Positions 6,379-13,446 of a stretch of 14,478 bases of DNA are shown here, piece after piece; positions within the stretch are counted from its first letter, which is position 1; each line of letters opens with the position of its first letter. Source of the DNA: Anaerolinea sp. (lineage in GTDB: Bacteria; Chloroflexota; Anaerolineae; Anaerolineales; Anaerolineaceae); contig PNNU01000035.1 of NCBI GenBank assembly GCA_013824385.1, positions 1-14,478 on the forward strand, read 5' to 3'. The position numbers and the translations under genes were made by a program. The notes beneath the pieces are model-generated. The model saw only the letters and a program-made list of their open reading frames with translations. It was not told the origin of the DNA and did not search any database.

Positions 6379-7005
6379 ATGTAAAAGTTTGAAAAAGAGT
6401 TGAGAAATTTTTATAGAAAACAGCAACTGTTACGAAAATTTAATTCTGTATTTCTAAAACAAGGTCTTTCCGAGGTCTGTCTGGATGACATACTTCTTGA
6501 AATGGATATTAAAAAGGGGAATTTCTATTATTATTTCAATAGCAAAGAAGACTTTATTAGAGAGTCCATTTTGGAATGTTTCGATAAAACAATCAAGAAT
6601 TGGCTAGCTAGAGCTAAAGAATATCCCGCTAGCGCGAAAGAAAAGATTGAGCATTACTTTTATAGGTCCCCTGCCGAAGTTGAAAAAGCATTAAGAGAAT
6701 TAATTGATTATAAGGATCTCAATATTCGGGACTTTCTACTTGCAGGAATGGAAGGTGTAAAAAAGTTCGATTAAGTTTCCGACATGTATCAAAGTTTCAG
6801 TCAAGAAGTTCAGGATTGGATAGAATCTCTTCTCTCTTAGGAACAGAAGAGAGGTCAGTTCCCAAATGATATTGAGGTCCACTCATCTGCCAGGTTCTTA
6901 TATTCAAGTTGTTAGGGGGACGTCTATATGTATATCATTGATCCCCAAAACAAATACGAAAATCTTATGAAAAATACGTTTACCTATATCTGGAGGGTTT
7001 TGTAA
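6379..7005 (+). pseudogene. TetR-family regulator with four in-frame stop codons
   Basis: A Shine-Dalgarno (GGAGG, 6363-6367) leads to an ATG at 6379 followed at once by TAA. Reading on in the same frame gives KFEKELRNFYRKQQLL and a normal TetR helix-turn-helix (LSEVCLDDILLEMDIKKGNFYYYFNSKEDF). The frame then continues through stops TAA 6772, TAG 6838 and TAG 6913 to a last TAA at 7003. Between these stops the translation still looks like a TetR ligand-binding domain (MYQSFSQEVQDWIESLLS, then a segment ending FLYSSC). The total of about 208 codons is the full family length, and no frameshift is needed anywhere. A 124-residue protein from an internal TTG at 6400 would keep the DNA-binding domain but lose much of the effector domain. 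The region is more AT-rich than its neighbours. A pseudogene is most likely; read-through or reinitiation is possible but unsupported. Confidence 0.8.
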
Positions 7006-7068
7006 TAGAGATAGTCTATGGATGCAATTAAAATATGAACGATATATTAACATTACACAAGAGTTCAG

Positions 7069-7105
7069 AAAGAAGCCGTTTGTATTACAGGCTTCTTTTT
7101 TTATT
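7069..7105 (+). terminator. Intrinsic terminator of the TetR pseudogene
   Basis: AAAGAAGCC (7069-7077) pairs with GGCTTCTTT (7090-7098); the loop of 12 bases can form a small inner TGT/ACA pairing. TTTTATTTT follows. It lies about 65 bases after the final stop of the broken gene. Confidence 0.8.
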
Positions 7106-7234
7106 TTAATTAAATTGAGTAAATGTAAACACAAAGTGGCAAAATCCAAAATCGTCCAATGGCTACCAGGAGTACAAACACTAGAAACAGCGCAGGCAAA
7201 GACAATTTATCCAACTCATGTTGTAAACAAATCC

Positions 7235-7281
7235 ATTTTTAAAATAAGGGGCTATCTTTACTTGCTTTTTAGGACAGCCCC
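7235..7281 (-). terminator. ohyA: Intrinsic terminator of oleate hydratase
   Basis: Read on the minus strand, GGGGCTGTC (7281-7273) pairs with GATAGCCCC (7256-7248) through nine pairs, one of them G-U. TTATTTT follows. It lies about 60 bases past the hydratase stop codon. Confidence 0.72.
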
Positions 7282-7342
7282 CGACTTATAAACCAATAAA
7301 AATTTCAGAAAGATCTTTTTCGCTTCAATCGTAAAATATGGA

Positions 7343-9145
7343 TTAATAATCCTTTGGGAACTGCGGATTCAAGACGCTCTTTTTATCCGGGACAGTGCGA
7401 TCCCGACCCGGATACATTTTGTAATACGGCGGGATGCTGTTGATTTGCGCTAGAAGGCCTTTTATCATCTCCGGCAACTTCAACGGATTAATCTTTGGGA
7501 GGTCCTTCACCGTGATTTTTCCTTCGATATTACCGAACTTTTTGAACCGCTCCACAAAGTAGCGTACGTCATATTTGGACGGATAGACCTCGATTATATC
7601 TTTATCAAGCTTGGTCAGCGCATAGACTGCTTCAAGAGGGGTCCTGACCGAAGTTTCGACAGTGAACACAACATCTTCTGCAACTTCAACATATTGACCA
7701 ATGAATGCCAGGTTGGTGCAGCCGGTTGGTACAATGCGCGGACGATCAGTCTCCTTTCTGGGCATAAACTGGCTGGTGATATAAGGCATCATGACGGTTG
7801 AAACATAAGTGTGTTCCATCAGATCATCCAATATATCCAACATGTTCAGATGATAGAGCAACTCGGTGAGTATCTCATTGCCTGTGCACTCAGCCATCGG
7901 TTTCTTGATGAAATCACCAGGTCTTTCGCCAAAGAGCCCATCGCCCCAGAGAACGTCACGGTTACCTTGATCGGGGAAATATTCGCGATCATAAAGTGCG
8001 AAGGAAATTCCCCAACCAGAATCTTTAATGGTTATAGCACCGCCGGTCCCTGATTTGCTGCCCGTCATTATTTCCATACGTTGGAAGAATTCAGGATAAT
8101 CATTGACGGTCAGGAAGAAGCTCATCCACTTGGTCTTGTCTACCTGCCCCAGAAACTTCTCTGGGTGGCCAAACTTCTCGTGTTTCTTAGCAAGGTTTAT
8201 CCACAGTTCAAACAGTCCTAGGTCTTCAGTTGAATAAACCGTGTTTGCTATGTGGGTGTTATCGCCAAAGCGGCTGTTGGTGGTCATGGAACCGTTTGTC
8301 ACAAAGACAAGGTCCTCATCGTTGACTTCAATGATCATTTCTTTGCCACCGACGCGCGCATGGATGGCATGGACGGTGTTGCTGTTCTCATCCAAATCAA
8401 GATCATAGACAGAACAATCATAGTTTACCTTAACTTCAAAACCATCCAACCAGACTTTAAGCGGTTTGATGATCGAGTCATATTCATTGCGTTTGGTATG
8501 CAAAATCCCTTCCAGGTATTCGATGCGGTTCGCCAACCCGAAACGGTGCAGGTAGCGCTGCGCTTCTAGAGCACTGTGATACGGTTTGAATGCCAGCATG
8601 GAATGGAAGCATAACCACATTGAAGAGTCAAAGAAATCGCTATCCTTGCCAAAGTAACCCTCGATCGACACATCCTCAAGATTCTTCTCCGGCTCTGCGA
8701 GGAATTTATCAAACATTTTATTGGTTTTTGGTGTCATGCGATAATCGTGGATTTTTTCATAGATATGGCCACGATTCTGTAAGAAACGGCTTTCTGAATG
8801 GATGGGGAAATCTTTGTTAACATCCACGGTCTCATCCAACACGGTTCTACCGGGTTCTTCCAGTGAGGGGATCTTACTGCATAAATACCAGAGGCATTCC
8901 ATGTAGGGTTCTAGCTCTCGTTCACCGCGGCAGAGATACCCCTTCTTGGATTCTGTGCCATCCATGGAGCCGCCAACAACTGCAGATTTCTCCAGAATGG
9001 TAATGTTCTCGCCCGGCATCCTGGCGTCATCCACCAGAAATACCGCGGTCGCGAGCCCGGCGATTCCGCCTCCAACAATATAGGCCTTGCGATTCTCAAT
9101 GCCCTCAGGCTTGCGTGCGTGATACATAGTAGTGTAGATGTTCAT
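7343..9145 (-). CDS. ohyA: Oleate hydratase (FAD-dependent fatty acid double-bond hydratase)
   Basis: 600 residues from the chosen start, close to the family norm. It hydrates the cis-9 double bond of unsaturated fatty acids such as oleate to 10-hydroxy fatty acids, with FAD as a structural cofactor. The dinucleotide-binding motif is AYIVGGGIAGLATAVFL (about 21-37), followed by ILEKSAVVGGSMDG. The conserved stretch CRGERELEPYMECLWYLC (about 72-89) carries the family's Arg-Gly and Glu-Cys-Leu-Trp signature. Further family signatures are GSMTTNSRFGDNTH and, near the end, GQYVEVAEDVVFTVETSVRT. The start at 9145 is preferred over an ATG at 9184: AAGGAG lies directly before it, while the upstream ATG has no Shine-Dalgarno and sits about 8 bases from the predicted transcription start. 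A divergent TetR regulator shares its control region. These enzymes usually serve fatty acid detoxification or membrane lipid adaptation. Confidence 0.95.
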   Translation of the reverse strand: MNIYTTMYHARKPEGIENRKAYIVGGGIAGLATAVFLVDDARMPGENITILEKSAVVGGSMDGTESKKGYLCRGERELEPYMECLWYLCSKIPSLEEPGRTVLDETVDVNKDFPIHSESRFLQNRGHIYEKIHDYRMTPKTNKMFDKFLAEPEKNLEDVSIEGYFGKDSDFFDSSMWLCFHSMLAFKPYHSALEAQRYLHRFGLANRIEYLEGILHTKRNEYDSIIKPLKVWLDGFEVKVNYDCSVYDLDLDENSNTVHAIHARVGGKEMIIEVNDEDLVFVTNGSMTTNSRFGDNTHIANTVYSTEDLGLFELWINLAKKHEKFGHPEKFLGQVDKTKWMSFFLTVNDYPEFFQRMEIMTGSKSGTGGAITIKDSGWGISFALYDREYFPDQGNRDVLWGDGLFGERPGDFIKKPMAECTGNEILTELLYHLNMLDILDDLMEHTYVSTVMMPYITSQFMPRKETDRPRIVPTGCTNLAFIGQYVEVAEDVVFTVETSVRTPLEAVYALTKLDKDIIEVYPSKYDVRYFVERFKKFGNIEGKITVKDLPKINPLKLPEMIKGLLAQINSIPPYYKMYPGRDRTVPDKKSVLNPQFPKDY

Positions 9146-9148
9146 TTT

Positions 9149-9155
9149 TCTCCTT
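9149..9155 (-). promoter_or_regulatory. Ribosome binding site fixing the oleate hydratase start
   Basis: The minus strand reads AAGGAGAAAAATG, a strong Shine-Dalgarno four bases from the ATG at 9145. It rules in this start and argues against the longer reading from 9184. Confidence 0.8.
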
Positions 9156-9177
9156 TTATCGATACTATGCAACTTAT

Positions 9178-9206
9178 TTGACATTTGTTCAATAAAGGAA
9201 TATACT
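9178..9206 (+). promoter_or_regulatory. Promoter of the divergent TetR regulator
   Basis: TTGACA (9178-9183), 17-base spacer, TATACT (9201-9206): near consensus. Transcription would start near 9213, leaving a leader of about 85 bases. Its -10 overlaps the -10 of the hydratase promoter on the other strand, so the two polymerases should exclude each other. Confidence 0.65.
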
Positions 9207-9227
9207 CCCCTTGGATTAGCCTGACAA
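9199..9227 (-). promoter_or_regulatory. Promoter of oleate hydratase
   Basis: On the minus strand TTGTCA (9227-9222), a 17-base spacer, then TATATT (9204-9199). Transcription would start near 9192, giving a leader of about 47 bases to the ATG at 9145. Confidence 0.65.
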
Positions 9228-9245
9228 CGTACAAAAAAGTCATGA

Positions 9246-9263
9246 ATGTCACCTAATTGACAT
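9246..9263. promoter_or_regulatory. Candidate operator palindrome for the TetR regulator
   Basis: ATGTCA-cctaat-TGACAT is a perfect inverted repeat just upstream of the hydratase -35 and inside the regulator's leader. The half-site TGACAT recurs at 9179-9184, overlapping the regulator's -35. Both fit autoregulation plus control of the hydratase, but binding is inferred. Confidence 0.4.
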
Positions 9264-9297
9264 ATCCCTGCTGAGTGTTTCCAAAAAGGAGAAAGTC

Positions 9298-9861
9298 GTG
9301 GAGCAAAGAACTGATTTGAGAGTTATTAAAACCTATAAAGCGCTCACTGAAACTTTTTTACTGATACTCAGTGAAAAAAAGTTCGAGAATATCACCGTGA
9401 ATGAATTGTGCGATAGAGCTATGGTGCGAAGAGCCACCTTTTATAAGCATTTCGCAGATAAGGTTGATTTTTTTGCTTTTGTAATTCGAGCGAAACAAAC
9501 CGAGTTTGACGCTCAAATCCGGCCACCCACGGAAGATATGCGTTCGCAATCGTTTTATGTTGACATTATCAAGCACGCCCTGGATTTTCTGAGTTCGAAT
9601 AAAAAACTAGTGCAATCGGTGCTTGAGAGCAATATGCTGCCAACCATCATGGATATTCTATCCAGGCAAATCACATTGGATATTACGCGGAAATTGAAGG
9701 AAGATTCCGAAAGTGGGATCTCACTACCGGCATCACCTCAGGTCATGGCTCAATTCTTCACCGGCGCGCTGGTCTACACCATGATGTGGTGGGTAACTCA
9801 AAAGAAAGTTACGGAAGCTGAACTTATGGAAGAACTCACGTCTTTGTTACGTGTTTTTTAA
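9298..9861 (+). CDS. TetR/AcrR-family transcriptional regulator
   Basis: 187 residues. The N-terminal helix-turn-helix domain lies at about 10-55: KALTETFLLILSEKKFENITV, then NELCDRAMVRRATFYKHFADK, a typical TetR recognition region with the TFYKHF signature. The rest is helical with the shape of a TetR C-terminal effector domain, including FFTGALVYTMMWWV near the end. The start is GTG at 9298, supported by AAGGAG six bases upstream. It diverges from oleate hydratase across about 150 bases with overlapping promoters and palindromic candidate operators. It is therefore the likely local repressor of the hydratase, probably responding to a fatty acid or other hydrophobic ligand (inference). It is unrelated in detail to the broken TetR gene at 6379-7005. 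Confidence 0.92.
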   Translation: MEQRTDLRVIKTYKALTETFLLILSEKKFENITVNELCDRAMVRRATFYKHFADKVDFFAFVIRAKQTEFDAQIRPPTEDMRSQSFYVDIIKHALDFLSSNKKLVQSVLESNMLPTIMDILSRQITLDITRKLKEDSESGISLPASPQVMAQFFTGALVYTMMWWVTQKKVTEAELMEELTSLLRVF

Positions 9862-10017
9862 ACATTTTGCTTATAAGGCAGTCAGTTGGCAGGTTAACTA
9901 AGTAGATACAATAATTAAATACATATATTTTTATTAGATAATTAAGTCCAGATTTATCCAAATATATAAATATACTTTGATGTTAACAAGTTGACTTATT
10001 TTGATTCTTTATTACAA

Positions 10018-10051
10018 AGTCCCGAATTCTGAAAAAAAAGAATTCGGGACT
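10018..10051 (-). terminator. 12-bp hairpin between the TetR and P-loop kinase-like genes
   Basis: AGTCCCGAATTC (10018-10029) and GAATTCGGGACT (10040-10051) pair perfectly around a loop that contains eight A. On the minus strand TTTGTAATAAAG follows, so it probably ends the convergent minus-strand gene. It may also stop transcription from the TetR gene. The 155 bases between 9862 and 10017 are AT-rich and show nothing else. Confidence 0.6.
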
Positions 10052-10077
10052 AAATATGAGTATTATGAGTTTTTTGA

Positions 10078-11832
10078 TTACCCTTTGATCAGTTTCAACA
10101 GATCTTTCGCGGCGTTGAGCGGACCATTTTGCTCGCAGCCAGGCACACCCAACTGGGTCAGCATTTCACCTACATATACATTGTTGGCATAGAATTTGTC
10201 AAAGTATTGCCTGGCAAGCACTTCATGCAGTTCCTGGTACTGGTGTGGACCAAATACGTTGGCAAAGTAGGTTTGCACAATGCCGGTGGTGGTGGTGGTG
10301 CCCTTGCTCATCACACGTCCTGAGCGGAATATGTCCAAGGCCTTGGTTACATCATTTACGCGCCGGATGGCGATCTCGCCTTCAGGGATCGGATCATAGT
10401 TATTGGCATACAGTATGTAATCAATATGGTAACCCGCCATAATGGTCTCGTAAGTGGTAACGGGGATAACCACCCTGGCGTTAACCTGGTTGGCGTTCAT
10501 CAGCACAGCACGGTCTATTTGACCAAAAGCATAACCCGGTTGTAAGTCATCCAGCCGGACAAAGGCGCCAATTTCGGTGCCATACGCCAGAACTTCACCC
10601 TTGTCATTGATAGACAGCGAGCCCATATCGTCCGCGATGATGGTAATGTCTTCAAGTTCCTTCGCCGCAATGGAACGAAAAGCCTCAAGTGTTTCTGATT
10701 TGCCGGCGCCGGTATCACCCATCACCAGAATCGTTTTGGCTGGTGTATTGGCAATCTTAAGTTGGAAGCATGCGCCGTGGAAAGGCAGTCTGCCAATTTT
10801 CATCATTCGGATGTTATGCAGTGTCAGCACCAATTTTTTGACATAACCAAAATATCCAAAGCTGTCATCATCCGGAACAATGCCAACCAACATGTCGTTT
10901 TTCTTATCATCGTAAAAATAAGATTTCAATCTTAGGTCTTCAGGGATATCTTTTGAATCCACACCAAAGAACATCATTGCGTCCGGTTTACGTTTCAAAT
11001 CAGGGCCGGTAGCCAGTTCAAACAAATTACACATGGCGAAGTTAAGTTCAAATTCATCGGTTGAGAAGTAAACCAGGATCAATAGCGACCCCACCATGGC
11101 AGGATAGCAAAGCCATTTCTCCGGCTCAAGATTGAGTTTTACAAATGGATTTTCTATAACTTCTTCATAGAAACCAGTGCGCTTGTTGGTTTTGGAGTTA
11201 AAAATCATCGGTGGGTAGAGTAGCACCTGCCTGATCACACCAATATCTTGCAGTTTTGGTTTGTATAACTCGGGGATGGCCAGATTTTTTAACTTGGTGA
11301 TGGCGGCAATTTCAGCACCGGCGCTCACCTGGCGGTAAATGCGAGGATATTTGCCAGTGATATTGACTTGAATATCTCGATAGGTATTTCGAATCAACGT
11401 TGTGAGATGCTCAATGGTGCGATTGAAGGTGGTGTTCGGCTTTAAGTCGATATTATCCAGATCAGATTGACTGACAATTAAACGCTGGAAATGCCGCCAG
11501 TAATTATAGATATGCTCCACCAGGCTGTTAAAGAGACTTTTATCTTTGAAAAAGACGTCAGAACCGTCCACGAGCTTGACGACATGTTCCGCGGGCAGGT
11601 TGGTGAGGAATTTCAAAGTTGCGATCAATTTCTCTTCGTCTTTATCCGTGATGGTCGATCCACCAAAGACACCCATTAACTTGGAGTTTTTGGTTTGGAT
11701 ATCACTCAAGCAGCGGTGCAGAAACTTACGGAATTGGTCGCTTGAGAGTAGTTGGTCAGCATCTTCGCATACCCTATCGCGCAACCACAATACAATTTTG
11801 CCTTCAAGCATTTGAAATGACGTCTTTTTCAT
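10078..11832 (-). CDS. Large protein with HPr-kinase/PEPCK-like P-loop domain
   Basis: 584 residues. The N-terminal 340 or so are not recognised: soluble, mixed charge, no signal peptide. The second half has a nucleotide-binding P-loop, GDTGAGKSE (372-380), preceded by FHGACFQLKI and followed by IIADDMGSL, whose Asp401/Asp402 resemble the Walker-B-like acidic pair of HPr kinase/phosphorylase. In HPr kinase the corresponding loop reads GDSG-x-GKSE, and the wider fold is shared with PEP carboxykinase. Near the end comes GEMLTQLGVPGCEQNGP, a conserved-looking segment. A Shine-Dalgarno (AAGGTGAG) precedes the ATG. Upstream is a possible -10 (TATAAT on the minus strand, 11862-11857) with TTGAGA 20 bases further up, longer than ideal. 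It may phosphorylate a protein or small molecule or act as a PEPCK-like enzyme. It is not typical HprK, which is about 310 residues. Confidence 0.72.
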   Translation of the reverse strand: MKKTSFQMLEGKIVLWLRDRVCEDADQLLSSDQFRKFLHRCLSDIQTKNSKLMGVFGGSTITDKDEEKLIATLKFLTNLPAEHVVKLVDGSDVFFKDKSLFNSLVEHIYNYWRHFQRLIVSQSDLDNIDLKPNTTFNRTIEHLTTLIRNTYRDIQVNITGKYPRIYRQVSAGAEIAAITKLKNLAIPELYKPKLQDIGVIRQVLLYPPMIFNSKTNKRTGFYEEVIENPFVKLNLEPEKWLCYPAMVGSLLILVYFSTDEFELNFAMCNLFELATGPDLKRKPDAMMFFGVDSKDIPEDLRLKSYFYDDKKNDMLVGIVPDDDSFGYFGYVKKLVLTLHNIRMMKIGRLPFHGACFQLKIANTPAKTILVMGDTGAGKSETLEAFRSIAAKELEDITIIADDMGSLSINDKGEVLAYGTEIGAFVRLDDLQPGYAFGQIDRAVLMNANQVNARVVIPVTTYETIMAGYHIDYILYANNYDPIPEGEIAIRRVNDVTKALDIFRSGRVMSKGTTTTTGIVQTYFANVFGPHQYQELHEVLARQYFDKFYANNVYVGEMLTQLGVPGCEQNGPLNAAKDLLKLIKG

Positions 11833-11889
11833 GGCTCACCTTCTTAAATTCTGATAATTATATACATAAATAGCAAATAATATCTCAAG

Positions 11890-11923
11890 AAAAAATAAAA
11901 AAAAGCTCCGGTTTGGCCGGAGC
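11890..11923 (-). terminator. Intrinsic terminator of the rodA-gltX operon
   Basis: On the minus strand GCTCCGG-CCAAA-CCGGAGC (11923-11905) is followed by a run of nine T and then ATTTTTTC. It begins 25 bases after the gltX stop. Confidence 0.92.
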
Positions 11924-11947
11924 AATTCTTTTAATCAAACAAAAAAA

Positions 11948-13432
11948 TTAATCCAGCAGCATGATGGCTTGTTGAATTCGATTAAGGACAGTATTCTGAC
12001 CGATAACTTCCATGCTTTCAAACAAAGGAGGGCTGACCTTTTGGCCAGTCACAGCTACACGCAAGATACCAAAAACCTGTCCAGCACTGAATCCGCTGCC
12101 CTCGACCAGCTCGCGCATTGGTGGTTCTGCAAGGTCCTTTTGGATTCCGTTCAGCCCAGTGAGGATTTGCAGTGTCTTTTTCAAAACTTCCTGACACTGT
12201 GCTTTTTCAAGTCCTTTGGCAATCAAGTCGTCGGCAGGATAAGCAATCTCATCCTTGAAAAAGAAGCCGGCCATATCCACCACATCATCGAGGGTTGGTA
12301 GTCTTTCTTTCAAAATTGGAGCGAGCTTTACCAATGTTTCAAATGAGGGTTTATACCCGGCAGCTTCAAGGAATGGTTTAATCCGATTGGCCAAATCGTC
12401 ATCCGATAAACTGCGGATGTGCAGCCCGTTGAAATAATCCAGCTTGGTGAAATTGATGGCGGCTGGAGAAGGATTCAAATGATCAATGCTGAATTTTTCA
12501 ACCAGGTCTTGAAGCGAGAAGAATTCAGTGTGATCATCGTAACTCCAGCCCATAAGGGCCGTCCAGTTGACCACACCCTCGGGGACATAACCCAGTTCTT
12601 CGAGGTCTTTCACAAAAATGGAATGGCCGTCTTTCATTGCATCCACGGTTTCGCGTTTGCTCATCTTGCCCTTGCCGCTGGGTTTGAGAAACACTGATAG
12701 GTGAATAAACGTAGGTTCAGGCCAGCCAAAAGCACGAATAATCAAAGTGTGCAGCGGCAGGCTCGGCAGCCACTCAGATCCGCGAACCACATGGGTGATC
12801 TTCATCAAATAATCGTCCACCATGGCCGCCAGATGATAAAGCGCCCAACCGTCTGATTTTACAAGAACACTGTCATCAAGTTGTTTATTCTCGATGGTGA
12901 TGTCACCACGTAAATGGTCGTGGACAGTGGTGGAGCCAGTTTTAGGCGTCTTAAAACGGATAACGTACTTCTCACCCGCTGCGATGCGCTTACGTGCTTC
13001 TTCAACAGATATCTCACGGCAGGTGCCGTCATAATGTATATTTTCTTTGTTCTGTTGTTGGGCTTCTCTCACCTTTGCCAAATGGTCAGGGGTGCAGAAG
13101 CAATAGAAAGCATGGCCTGAATCAATAAGTTGTTCAGCATACCTGGAATAGATTTCTTTTCGTTCTGACTGCCGGTACGGTCCATAGGGGCCGCCCTTGC
13201 CTGGGCCTTCATCATATTCGATCCCAAGCCACTTAAGCCCTTTGATTAGCTCTTCTTCAGCTTCGGGGACGTAGCGTTTGGTATCTGTATCTTCAATACG
13301 CAAGATGAATGTGCCGCCGGTTTGTTTGGCGATCAAATAATCGTATAAAGCCGTGCGGGCGCTGCCAAGGTGCATGTGCCCGGTCGGCGAGGGGGCAAAT
13401 CTTACTCTTGCGGGTTGCTTCAATTCAGTCAT
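11948..13432 (-). CDS. gltX: Glutamate--tRNA ligase
   Basis: 494 residues, a normal length for bacterial GluRS, a class I aminoacyl-tRNA synthetase charging tRNA-Glu in the cytosol. The HIGH-type signature is RFAPSPTGHMHLGSARTALY, with HLGS at 21-24. The KMSKS-type signature is GKMSKR, with KMSKR at 256-260. The family's LRIEDTD follows at 44-50. A Cys pair (111, 113) and Cys138 recall the zinc-binding insert of some GluRS, though the fourth ligand is not obvious. The C-terminal half is the helical anticodon-binding region, ending QQAIMLLD. Its start lies 14 bases after the rodA stop, so the two are co-transcribed. The Shine-Dalgarno (GAGAGTGA) is modest. Whether it is discriminating or also charges tRNA-Gln cannot be told from the sequence alone. 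Confidence 0.96.
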   Translation of the reverse strand: MTELKQPARVRFAPSPTGHMHLGSARTALYDYLIAKQTGGTFILRIEDTDTKRYVPEAEEELIKGLKWLGIEYDEGPGKGGPYGPYRQSERKEIYSRYAEQLIDSGHAFYCFCTPDHLAKVREAQQQNKENIHYDGTCREISVEEARKRIAAGEKYVIRFKTPKTGSTTVHDHLRGDITIENKQLDDSVLVKSDGWALYHLAAMVDDYLMKITHVVRGSEWLPSLPLHTLIIRAFGWPEPTFIHLSVFLKPSGKGKMSKRETVDAMKDGHSIFVKDLEELGYVPEGVVNWTALMGWSYDDHTEFFSLQDLVEKFSIDHLNPSPAAINFTKLDYFNGLHIRSLSDDDLANRIKPFLEAAGYKPSFETLVKLAPILKERLPTLDDVVDMAGFFFKDEIAYPADDLIAKGLEKAQCQEVLKKTLQILTGLNGIQKDLAEPPMRELVEGSGFSAGQVFGILRVAVTGQKVSPPLFESMEVIGQNTVLNRIQQAIMLLD

Positions 13433-13446
13433 GGTTCACTCTCAAC

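Larger units (their letters stand above)
7006..7342. other. Gene-free stretch between the TetR pseudogene and oleate hydratase
   Basis: It contains one terminator for each flanking gene (7069-7105 on + and 7248-7281 on -). The short open frames here are not gene-like: no good start site, no recognisable domain, AT-rich composition. I see nothing else. Confidence 0.6.

Noticed and set aside
7022..7291. 89-codon plus-strand frame before the hydratase terminator
   Set aside because: It crosses a strong terminator, has no Shine-Dalgarno and no recognisable domain, and is AT-rich and low in coding character.
7343..9184. Longer 613-residue oleate hydratase starting at 9184
   Set aside because: No Shine-Dalgarno precedes that ATG, it sits almost at the predicted transcription start, and the first 13 residues look unlike the family; AAGGAG supports 9145.
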